The notes beneath the pieces were generated by a model. That model worked only from the letters and a program-made list of their open reading frames with translations, was not told where the DNA came from and did not search any database. From Candidatus Sumerlaeia bacterium (GTDB taxonomy: Bacteria > Sumerlaeota > Sumerlaeia > JABWBI01), in contig JABWBI010000004.1 in NCBI GenBank assembly GCA_013360565.1, positions 1 through 46,653 of the forward strand: a stretch of DNA of 46,653 nt, written 5' to 3'. Positions 9,306 to 19,581 of the stretch are shown here, piece by piece; the first letter of the stretch is position 1, and every line of letters starts with the position of its first letter. Both the position numbers and the translations under genes were made by a program.

Positions 9306-9956
9306 TCAGGGCGTGTCCTCCCGGTGAATTGGACGATACTCCGCATCGAAGGCGGCAACGTCGAAGGTCGGTGAGCGGGTCATTGAGGGGCGGGTGAAAC
9401 GTGCATTGAGCTGCAGGTCGGCAGAGACCCCCCGGCCCTGAGAGATCCAGGCGCCGCCGTCCGGCGTCGCCTGCACCATCACGAACTGCTCATCCGTATT
9501 GCCCGGCGCCTCGACCCCCTGTGGCAGCGCCGTCGTGAGACGGCGCGTCTCGGGATCGTAGGCAATCTGAGTCACGTAGAGAATCACGTTCTCGTCGAGA
9601 CGCCGGATCTTGATGCGCTCGTCCTGAGCGAACGCAACGAATGTCGAGCGATCGATGTCAACACGGCCCCAGTCGGCGGAGACCTCCGAGACCACCTGCC
9701 CGTCCTGGTAGAAGTGCAGGGTGAAGTCCTGGAGCGTCGCGTAGCCCGCCCCCTCGAACATCTCGCCGCGCACTGCCTCCACGCGCTGCCCCGGCCCTGT
9801 GATCTCGTCATGTGAGGTCAGGACGAAGTTGGTCATCGCGATGGGGATCTCCGGGGCCGGTGCCGCATCGCCCTCAGGAATGACCCGCAGATCACCGCAG
9901 CTCGCCAGTGCAGCGGCGCCGAGTGCAGGCAGGCAGCGCCGGAGGTCGAATCTCAT
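9306..9956 (-). CDS. LptC-like lipoprotein (LPS export)
   Basis: ATG overlaps the kdsA stop. MRFDLRRCLPALGAAALASCGDL lipobox; FVLTSHDEITGPGQRVEAVRGEMFEGAGYATLQDFTLHFYQDGQ...VDIDRST. Sits between kdsA and the LptA-like genes. Confidence 0.65.
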   Translation of the reverse strand: MRFDLRRCLPALGAAALASCGDLRVIPEGDAAPAPEIPIAMTNFVLTSHDEITGPGQRVEAVRGEMFEGAGYATLQDFTLHFYQDGQVVSEVSADWGRVDIDRSTFVAFAQDERIKIRRLDENVILYVTQIAYDPETRRLTTALPQGVEAPGNTDEQFVMVQATPDGGAWISQGRGVSADLQLNARFTRPSMTRSPTFDVAAFDAEYRPIHREDTP

Positions 9957-10792
9957 GGCCGAGCCTCCACACGATCGACGGCGGCGCGAATCGCCAGCAG
10001 ACTGTCGAGAAGCGGCGCGAGGTCGTCGAGTTTCCACGAGACCGCCCCGTCGCACAGGGCGCGATCCGGGTCGGGATGGACCTCCATGAAGACGGCATCG
10101 GCCCCTGCGGCGACGGCAGCGCGCGCCAGGTGCGGGATGTACTCCCGCGTGCCGCCACTCTGGCCGCCGGCAGCGCTCGGCCGCTGGACGCTGTGGGTCG
10201 CATCGAAGACGACAGGGCACTCGGCCTCGCGCTGCATCCACGGGATGGACCTCATGTCCACCACCAGACTGTTGTAGCCGAACGTCGCCCCCCGCTCGGT
10301 CACCATGACGCGGTCACAGCCGGCGTCGCGGCACTTCTCGACCGCATGGGTCATGTCACCCGGTGCGACGAATTGCCCCTTCTTGATGTTCACCGCCGCC
10401 CCGGTCCGGGATGCGGCGACGAGGAGGTCCGTCTGCCGGCACAGAAAGGCGGGGATCTGAAGGATGTCGACCGCCGAGGCCGCAGGCGCTGCCTGTGGCG
10501 GCTCGTGGATGTCCGTCATCACCGGCACGCCGTGCCGGCGTCTGATGCCCGCCAGCACCGTCAGCCCCTCGTCCAAGCCCGGCCCGCGGAACGAGTGAAT
10601 CGAAGTCCGGTTGGCCTTGTCAAAGGACGCCTTGAAGATCAGCGGGAGGCCGAGCGGGCGGCAGATCGCCACGAGGCGCTCCGCGACTTCGTCGGCCAGC
10701 GCGGGCGTCTCGATGACATCGGGACCGGCGATCAGCGCCAGGGGCTGTCCAGCACCGATGCTCACAGACCCGAGGGTGACCACAGTTGCCAT
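9953..10792 (-). CDS. kdsA: 3-deoxy-8-phosphooctulonate synthase (Kdo-8-P synthase)
   Basis: LIFKASFDKANRTSIHSFRGPGLDEGL, VMTDIHEP, VDILQIPAFLCRQTDLLVAA, NIKKGQF, VFDATHSVQ, FMEVHPDPDRALCDG. Confidence 0.95.
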   Translation of the reverse strand: MATVVTLGSVSIGAGQPLALIAGPDVIETPALADEVAERLVAICRPLGLPLIFKASFDKANRTSIHSFRGPGLDEGLTVLAGIRRRHGVPVMTDIHEPPQAAPAASAVDILQIPAFLCRQTDLLVAASRTGAAVNIKKGQFVAPGDMTHAVEKCRDAGCDRVMVTERGATFGYNSLVVDMRSIPWMQREAECPVVFDATHSVQRPSAAGGQSGGTREYIPHLARAAVAAGADAVFMEVHPDPDRALCDGAVSWKLDDLAPLLDSLLAIRAAVDRVEARP

Positions 10793-10858
10793 GGTGGGAT
10801 TCAAGGGTGCGCAGGCCCGAATCCGCAACGCAAATCGCGTGGCGGGATCGATCCCCCT

Positions 10859-13253
<2,395 letters not shown>

Positions 13254-13257
<4 letters not shown>

Positions 13258-14249
13258 CGGTGCCGCACCTTCGACCGCAGAGGACTGCTCCGCAGGGACT
13301 CGCTCAGCTCCCCGGCCTTGACCGTGGCGGTGCCGAGCTTGCCGACCACGATTCCGGCCGCGCGGTTGGCGAGGCGGGCCGCCTCTTCGAGGTCGGTGCC
13401 TGCCGCCAGGGCCAGCGCCATGGTTGCAACGACGGTGTCCCCGGCACCGGACACGTCGTAGACTTCGCGGGCTTCGGTGGGGATGTGAAGCGGCGGACGT
13501 CCCGGGCGGAAGAGTGACATGCCCTCGGGGCCCCGCGTGATCAGGACCGACTTCGCGCCGGAGATCTCGAGAAGCTGCCGCCCTGCCGCGAGCAGTGACT
13601 CCGGTCCGGTGATCTTGCAGCCGCTGGCCGCACCGGCTTCATGGTGATTGGGGGTGATAACATCGACACCACGGTAGAGGGAAAAGTGGCCCACCTTGGG
13701 ATCGACGACGACTCGGGCACCACGCTTGGCACACTCGGCCAGGAGGGCGGTGATCAACCCGGGGCTGATGACCCCTTTGCCGTAGTCGGAAATCACCGCC
13801 GCCCGGTGCCGGCGGACGCAGCGAATCGCGGTGCGGATCAGAGCCTCGCTCTCCAGGCCGTCCGGACGGTTCTCCTCGTAGTCGACGCGGAGAAGCTGCT
13901 GATGCTGGGCCATCACACGGACCTTGCGGATCGTGGGGACTCCGGGCACGCAGACGAGCCCCGCCACAGGAAGGCCCCACTGGCGGAACACGCGGCGCAG
14001 CTCTTCGGCCGCCAAGTCATCCCCAACGGCCCCCACGGCCAGACACTTGCCGCCGAGCGAGGCGACGTTGGCCGCGACGTTGGCCGCGCCCCCGAGCCGC
14101 CGGTCGATCTGCTCCATGCGCACGACGGGAACCGGGGCCTCGGGGCTGATCCGCTCGACAGCCCCGAGCACGTACTCGTCGAGCATCACATCGCCCACGA
14201 CGAGGACCGGGGCCTGAGCGAAGCGTCGGAGGGCGGCGTGAAGAGTCAC
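13254..14249 (-). CDS. rfaE1: D-glycero-beta-D-manno-heptose-7-phosphate kinase (PfkB family)
   Basis: VLVVGDVMLDEYVLGAVERISPEAPVPVV, RRLGGAANVAANVASLGG, ISDYGKGV, VVDPKVGHFSLYRGVDVITPNHHEA, DVSGAGDTVVATMALALAAG. Confidence 0.93.
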
Positions 14250-14343
14250 GGTGCAAGCGGCGGGGAGGGCATGTGCCCGCGGAGAGACGCGCCGTGAGCG
14301 CGTGGCAGAGCTCCTGCCGGCGCCATCGCACCGTGGTCCGGCG

Positions 14344-15243
14344 TCACGGGATCACCTTGTTGAGCGGGTACTCGATGATGTCCTTCGCCCCCGCCTGCTT
14401 GAGCGCCGGAATGATCCGCCGCACCTCGCTCTCGTCGAGGATCACCTCGATGGCCACCCAGCCGGTCTCCGCGAGTTTGCTGACGGTCGGCGACTCCATC
14501 CCGCGGATCTGGCCTGAGACCTTGGCCAGTGAGGCCTCGGGGAGGTTCATTTTCAAACCGACCTTGCCCTGCGCCTCGATCGCGCCGCTCATCAGCATCG
14601 CGAGGGTCTCGATCTTGTCCCGGATCCAGGGAACGTTCCAGCCGTTGCGATTCGCGATGATGACCGGATAGCTCTTCACCACATAGTCACGCCCCGTGTC
14701 GTCGACCGGCAGAATCCGCAGATTGTTCGCCTTGAGCGAAGAACCCGTCTCGGTGATCTCCAAGATGGCGTCGACGAGGTCGGGGACTTTGATCTCCGTG
14801 GCGCCCCAGGAGAACTCGACCTGCGCGCGGATACCGCGCTCGGCGAGGAATCGATTGGCCATGTTGACGGCCTCGGTGGCGATCCGCTTGCCGGCGAGGT
14901 CCTCGACCCGGTGGATCTCCGAATCCTTCGCCACGGCCAGCACCCAGCGCACCGGATTCCGCGTTGCCTTCGAGTAGGGAATGGACGCGACCGTCACCAC
15001 ATCCGCGCCGTTCTCCATGACCCAGTCCTCGCCCGTGATGCCAGCGTCGAAGACGCCCTGCTCGACGTACTTGGCGATCTCCTGCGCCCGGAGGAGCTTC
15101 GCGTCGATCTCGGGGTCGTCGCACTGCGCGGTGTAGGAGCGAGAGCTGACCGCGAACCGGAAGCCCGCCTTCGCCAGCAAGCTCAGCGTCGCCTCCTGAA
15201 TGCTGCCCTTGGGCAGCGCGAGGCGGAGAGTCGGTTCACCCAT
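14344..15243 (-). CDS. hisG: ATP phosphoribosyltransferase (long form with C-terminal regulatory domain)
   Basis: LRLALPKGSIQEATLSLLAKAGF, FDAGITGEDWVMENGADV, RIATEAVNMANRFLAERG, DAILEITETGSSLKANNLRI. Confidence 0.95.
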   Translation of the reverse strand: MGEPTLRLALPKGSIQEATLSLLAKAGFRFAVSSRSYTAQCDDPEIDAKLLRAQEIAKYVEQGVFDAGITGEDWVMENGADVVTVASIPYSKATRNPVRWVLAVAKDSEIHRVEDLAGKRIATEAVNMANRFLAERGIRAQVEFSWGATEIKVPDLVDAILEITETGSSLKANNLRILPVDDTGRDYVVKSYPVIIANRNGWNVPWIRDKIETLAMLMSGAIEAQGKVGLKMNLPEASLAKVSGQIRGMESPTVSKLAETGWVAIEVILDESEVRRIIPALKQAGAKDIIEYPLNKVIP

Positions 15244-16477
15244 TCGCAGGGGCTCCCGGCATGGACTCAGGACTCGCCGTTGCCGGTGCCGGCGGTGGCG
15301 GGGTCCGGGCAGTGCGGGCCGCCTCGGCGGCGACCCGGGACTGATAGATCGTCACCTCCGTCCCGCGGGGCAGGAGGTCGAAGAGCTCCTCGACATCACT
15401 GTTGCGGAGTCCGATGCACCCGTTGGACGCGCGCGTGCCGATCGTGTCGGGCTGAATCGTCCCGTGGATGCCGATCGATGGCATCTCCCGGAAGCCCATC
15501 CAGCGCGTTCCCAGCTCATTGTCGGGGGCGCCTGGGGCCACGTTGCGGCCGGTGACGGGGTCGTTCCAGGCGGGATTGACGCTGCGCGCCTCGATGTGGA
15601 ACTCGCCCAGTGGAGTCATGTACTCCTCGCGGCCGACGCGGATGGGATAGCGGGCGTAGAACTCGTCGCCGTTGAAGACGAGGAGCGTGAAGTCGTCCTT
15701 GTAGATCTCCACGCGGAAGTCCCGCCGCGGAATCTTGATGCGGCGGTTGATCTGGAGGTTGCGGGGGTTGAGGTTGTTCACACGCTCGATCAGCGAGGCG
15801 CTGACCCCGAAGCGCCTCCCCAGCCGGTCCAGGGTGTCACCGCGCTGGATGACATAGAGTTCATCGTCGCCTTCGAGCGTGAGGGAGAACAGGACATCGA
15901 GATTCAGACCCGAGAGGCGGTCTTCGATCTCGTTGACGATCGGGGACAGGGGGTCGGCTTGGCGCGCCTGACGATACAGGGCCCGGGCCGCCTCGGCGTC
16001 CCCGCGGGCCTCTGCGATGCGTCCCTGGCCGTAGAGCCGGTGCTCAGTGAAGTCTGCGGCACCGATCTCGCCGAGCCGGTTGAAGTGCCCCTCGGCGACA
16101 TCGACTTGCCCTGCCGCCAGAGCACGGAGGGCCAACTCGTACAGCGCCCGGCCCCGGAGCGAGGGGTCCCGCGCCTCATCCGCGAGGCGCTGGTACATGC
16201 GCGTCGCCTCGAGACTCGCCTGTGCAGCGGTGTGGGCCTCGGCCAAGAGCATCCAGACGCGCTGGCGCAGCTCGAGGGTCGGCGCTGCATCGGCCAGCGG
16301 AGTGGCCGTCTGGATCGCCTGCTGCCACTGGCCGTCGCGGGCTTGGCTCTCGGCCAAGTTGATCGTGTCCTGGGCACCGGCCGCTGCCTTGCCCTGGGAC
16401 AGCTTGAACCAGACGCCCCCGAGGATTCCCGCAGTGATCAGAAGGCCGATGAAGATGGCGAGAACTTGGCGTGGCAC
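15236..16477 (-). CDS. L,D-transpeptidase (YkuD) with TPR-like region and LysM
   Basis: N-terminal TM; YVIQRGDTLDRLGRRFGVSASLIERVNNL (LysM); IGIHGTIQPDTIGTRASNGCIGLRNSDVEELFDLLPRGTEVTI (YkuD active site). Stop overlaps the hisG start by 8 nt. Confidence 0.9.
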   Translation of the reverse strand: MPRQVLAIFIGLLITAGILGGVWFKLSQGKAAAGAQDTINLAESQARDGQWQQAIQTATPLADAAPTLELRQRVWMLLAEAHTAAQASLEATRMYQRLADEARDPSLRGRALYELALRALAAGQVDVAEGHFNRLGEIGAADFTEHRLYGQGRIAEARGDAEAARALYRQARQADPLSPIVNEIEDRLSGLNLDVLFSLTLEGDDELYVIQRGDTLDRLGRRFGVSASLIERVNNLNPRNLQINRRIKIPRRDFRVEIYKDDFTLLVFNGDEFYARYPIRVGREEYMTPLGEFHIEARSVNPAWNDPVTGRNVAPGAPDNELGTRWMGFREMPSIGIHGTIQPDTIGTRASNGCIGLRNSDVEELFDLLPRGTEVTIYQSRVAAEAARTARTPPPPAPATASPESMPGAPANG

Positions 16478-16518
16478 GGTCGCGTCAACTCCTCTCGGGG
16501 CAGGGCAGAGGACTGCCG

Positions 16519-16549
16519 ATTAGACACCATGCAGCTCCGAAGCTGTCAA
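16519..16549 (-). promoter_or_regulatory. Candidate sigma70-type promoter for the L,D-transpeptidase gene
   Basis: Minus strand TTGACA (16549-16544), 19-nt spacer, TCTAAT (16524-16519), upstream of the ATG at 16477. The spacer is slightly long. Confidence 0.4.
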
Positions 16550-16727
16550 CGGATTTGCAGCGGCATCGCGCCCAAGGGACTGAACTGGCACGGCGTGGGT
16601 TTGGAAGTCATTCAAGCGGCGACCATCGCAGGGCGATAAGCCGGAGGCGGAGGTGCCCCGCACATCTCGGGCGGACTCAGGCCCGGCCCCTCGCAGGCCC
16701 ACTCTTGCCAGACTGAGGTCATTGAAG

Positions 16728-17939
16728 ATGAGATCACTGCACTCAGGCCGCTTCTCCCCCACTGCTCTCGCTTCCCTTCTGCTGGCGGTGTGCCCTGCGC
16801 AGGCGCGAGCCGAGTGGGATTGTGCAACGGCCACCGCTTCCGCCGAAGGCCTGACCACGGGGACCCCGCTGAGCCTCGAGGCACGGACCTGGATCGTCGA
16901 TGGCCGCACCTACGTTGCCCGGTGGGGCTCCCTTCACTCGCACACCAGCCTGTCGGATGGCAGTGGCACTCCGGCGCAGGCGTTCGCCCGTGCGCGCGGC
17001 ATCGCACAGATGGACTTCTGGGGCGTGAGCGACCACGTCGCAGGCCCCCCTGGGACGCCTCAGTCGCTGACCGAGGAGGGCTGGGAGCAGCTGAAATCTG
17101 AAGCCGACGCCGCCAACTCCCCTGGCCAGTTCGTCACCTTCTACGGGTACGAGTGGTCGCCCTTCGGTGAGCACATGGTCCTCTGGAACGAGCCGGACCT
17201 GCTGGTCACCCGCGACATTCTGCGCTTTCTCGCCCAGTGCGGCGAGCGCGGCCGTCTCGTGAATCTCTCCCATCTCTGGAATGGGCAAGTCCCTTTCTGG
17301 TGGGCCGAGGCGCACCCCGTCTATCGGCCCGACTGGGATCAGGTGTTCGGTCTTGCCGATGTCTGGGCCGGGGGACCGTATCGGCCGGTCTACGACGAGC
17401 TCATCAGCCAGGGCTACCGCGTGGGAGCCTTCGCAGGACAGGACAACCACGGGCCGGACTGGGGCCTCATTGGCGAAGCGAACGGTTGGGGCGTCGCCTG
17501 GTCCGAGGAACTGACCCGTGAATCAATCGACCGCGCCTTCCGCGCATGCCGGACCTATGCGACCCGTGACCGGGACCTCGTCATCACCTACAGCCTGCGT
17601 GGCTTGCCCGACCGCAATGGGGAACGCGTCTACCCCATGGGCTCCACGGTGCTCGTCCCGATCACCTTCCCGCTCGTGGCAAGCGTCGAGGTGCGTCAGG
17701 CCGCCGGCGGAGAACCCATCGACGCGGTCGAAGTCCTGCGCAACGGCGTGCAGATCGACGTCGTCTTCACCGACGCCGGTGCCTTCGCTCTCGACATCCC
17801 CATGGGGACAGCCGACCTGGGCCGGCACGCCTACTATCTGCGGCTCTGGCGTCTGGGAGACGACCGCCCGCTCGCCGTCACGTCTCCCATCTGGGTCGGT
17901 GGCTGGTCGCAGAATTCCTTCGGCTACCTGGGGACGTGA
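16728..17939 (+). CDS. Secreted PHP-domain metallohydrolase (CehA/McbA-type)
   Basis: Signal peptide MRSLHSGRFSPTALASLLLAVCPAQARA; WGSLHSHTSLSDGSGTPAQAFARARGIAQMDFWGVSDH is a PHP metal-binding motif; later GQDNH. Confidence 0.78.
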   Translation: MRSLHSGRFSPTALASLLLAVCPAQARAEWDCATATASAEGLTTGTPLSLEARTWIVDGRTYVARWGSLHSHTSLSDGSGTPAQAFARARGIAQMDFWGVSDHVAGPPGTPQSLTEEGWEQLKSEADAANSPGQFVTFYGYEWSPFGEHMVLWNEPDLLVTRDILRFLAQCGERGRLVNLSHLWNGQVPFWWAEAHPVYRPDWDQVFGLADVWAGGPYRPVYDELISQGYRVGAFAGQDNHGPDWGLIGEANGWGVAWSEELTRESIDRAFRACRTYATRDRDLVITYSLRGLPDRNGERVYPMGSTVLVPITFPLVASVEVRQAAGGEPIDAVEVLRNGVQIDVVFTDAGAFALDIPMGTADLGRHAYYLRLWRLGDDRPLAVTSPIWVGGWSQNSFGYLGT

Positions 17940-17963
17940 TCCCTGTCCCTTGAAGCGATGAGC

Positions 17964-17991
17964 GCGCTGCGGCGGTCACCCGCCGCAGCGC
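17964..17991. terminator. Perfect 12-bp GC hairpin with 4-nt loop between convergent genes
   Basis: gcgctgcggcgg-tcac-ccgccgcagcgc between the stop at 17939(+) and the stop at 18020(-). Confidence 0.55.
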
Positions 17992-18019
17992 CCCACTTCG
18001 TGCTCATCGCAGAGTCTGC

Positions 18020-18244
18020 TCAGTCGAGAGCGGAGATCTCCTTGATCAGCTCCTTGCGCTCCTTCTCGAGCTCCTCCAGGGCGCTGATCTTGCCCTCGAG
18101 ATCCGCCAGCTTTGTCTGGAGGTCGAGAATCATCTCCTGCTGCTCGCGGATGACTTCGTTCTTCTCGTCCAGCTTCGTCCGGATCGTTTCGATGATTTCC
18201 TGGTTCGTGACCACAGGGGGGCCTCCTTGCCATTCAGGGCGCAT
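18020..18244 (-). CDS. Small coiled-coil protein
   Basis: NQEIIETIRTKLDEKNEVIREQQEMILDLQTKLADLEGKISALEELEKERKELIKEISALD has a heptad pattern. The start could be the internal GTG (VVTNQE). Confidence 0.6.
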   Translation of the reverse strand: MRPEWQGGPPVVTNQEIIETIRTKLDEKNEVIREQQEMILDLQTKLADLEGKISALEELEKERKELIKEISALD

Positions 18245-18319
18245 GTCCAGCGCCGGGGACGAGAGTTCCCGGGCCGCCAGATATGCTATCGGCGCGGGCC
18301 CCTCGGGAGTTGAGTCCGG

Positions 18320-19027
18320 TCAGTTGCTGCGCTTGGGCAAGAAGGGCAAGATCGTGTTGATGAAGCTCTGGAAGGATCGCGTCTGGATGTAGATGCGCCC
18401 CGGGCCTCGATAGCGGCAGACGAAGCCCTCTCCTGACATGGCCGACTTCACCAAGCCCTTGAAGAAGCCGCCGACGCCCTGCGACTGGCCCGTGGCCTTC
18501 TCCAGGCTGTAGGTGACCGTCGAGTCGAACGCGACGATGTGGGACGTGTCGACCAAGTACTCTTCGCCGGCATCGAGCGACAGAGCGTGAATCGCGCCGA
18601 AGGAGGAGACGAACAGCGTCCCCGAGCCCTGAACGGTCAGCAGAAAGAGACTCTCACCGGAGATCATCGCCTTCAGACTGCCCTGGACGCCGATCTGGAA
18701 ATCAGCCGCGCCCGCCAGGTAGGAGCCCGATTGAACCATCATTTTCTCTCCCCGGAGCTCGATGGCCATGATGTCGCCCGTCGAGCCAGGGGCAAACGTC
18801 ACCTCACCGCGCCCTCCCTCTGCGGTGTAAGTCGAGCGGAAGATCGACTCGCCGCCCGCCATGCTCTTGACGGCGCCGAACAACCCGCCTCCGGACACCT
18901 GGGCGTCCAGCTTGATGACGGGAGACATCGACACCATCGCGCCGGCCTCCGCCATGATGCGCTCGCCCTGCTCCAGCGTGACGACCAGCAGACTGTAGGA
19001 CGGCTGATAGAGAATCTCGTGCTGCAT
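18320..19027 (-). CDS. TIGR00266/AIM24 family protein
   Basis: MQHEILYQPSYSLLVVTLEQGERIMAEAGAMVSMSPVIKLDAQVSGGGLFGAVKSMAGGESIFRSTYTAEGGRGEVTFAPGSTGDIMAIEL. Confidence 0.9.
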   Translation of the reverse strand: MQHEILYQPSYSLLVVTLEQGERIMAEAGAMVSMSPVIKLDAQVSGGGLFGAVKSMAGGESIFRSTYTAEGGRGEVTFAPGSTGDIMAIELRGEKMMVQSGSYLAGAADFQIGVQGSLKAMISGESLFLLTVQGSGTLFVSSFGAIHALSLDAGEEYLVDTSHIVAFDSTVTYSLEKATGQSQGVGGFFKGLVKSAMSGEGFVCRYRGPGRIYIQTRSFQSFINTILPFLPKRSN

Positions 19028-19052
19028 GGCCTGCGTCCTTGATAAAGATGAT

Positions 19053-19088
19053 GGCCTCTGGCCACTCGGGTGGAGTGGACCAGAGGCC
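19053..19088 (-). terminator. Imperfect 14-bp hairpin between the small secreted gene and the AIM24 gene
   Basis: ggcctctggccactc / gagtgg-a-ccagaggcc with a single bulged A, downstream of the minus-strand stop at 19131. Confidence 0.45.
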
Positions 19089-19130
19089 GCGGCAACTCTC
19101 AAGGCCGATGGCGCCGCGCGGCGCCGGACG

Positions 19131-19433
19131 TCACTGCTGCCGTTGGCCGGGCCTTCCCATGTGTTGGGGGGCCGTCGGATTCGGATCAGGGCCGTCCGAG
19201 CGCAGCGCTCCGCGATTCTGGAGCCGTGCCTGGGAGTAGGCGTTCGTGATCTTGGCGAAAGACACCGACGTCGTCTCCTGGCCATCGACGGTGGTCCGCT
19301 CATAGACGATGTCCGGAGCGCCGTGGGTGTACACGGGATCGTCGAGATAGTAGTTGTGGGAGTGGTCCTGCGCGAGGGCCGCGGCGCTGAGGCCGAGCGA
19401 CAGCGCCGAGCCGACGATCATGAGGCGTCGCAT
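19131..19433 (-). CDS. Small secreted protein of unknown function
   Basis: MRRLMIVGSALSLGLSAAALAQDHSHNYYLDDPVYTHG... signal peptide; AGAAGGGAG RBS; promoter upstream. Confidence 0.7.
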   Translation of the reverse strand: MRRLMIVGSALSLGLSAAALAQDHSHNYYLDDPVYTHGAPDIVYERTTVDGQETTSVSFAKITNAYSQARLQNRGALRSDGPDPNPTAPQHMGRPGQRQQ

Positions 19434-19479
19434 GAGTGAGACTCCCTTCTGGATGTGAGATGAGTGTTGCTCTGTCCTG

Positions 19480-19508
19480 ATTATCAGAGCACCCCGCTTC
19501 TCTGTCCA
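19480..19508 (-). promoter_or_regulatory. Candidate sigma70-type promoter for the small secreted protein gene
   Basis: Minus strand TGGACA-N17-GATAAT, about 47 nt upstream of the ATG at 19433. Confidence 0.6.
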
Positions 19509-19581
19509 CTGAAACCGGTGAGCCGGAATGGCCAAGGGCTTTGGGATTGCACAACTTGATGCGCAGCGGCAGAGAGGTCTC

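Noticed and set aside
14060-14090. 12-bp tandem repeat gcgacgttggcc x2
   Set aside because: Encodes the conserved PfkB motif GGAANVAANVASLGG in the heptose kinase, so it is coding constraint and not a repeat element.
15395-15430. L,D-transpeptidase active site SNGCIGLRN instead of SHGCIR
   Set aside because: The catalytic Cys and the His of IGIHGT are present, and I believe GCIGxRN variants occur in YkuD proteins, so I do not treat it as abnormal.
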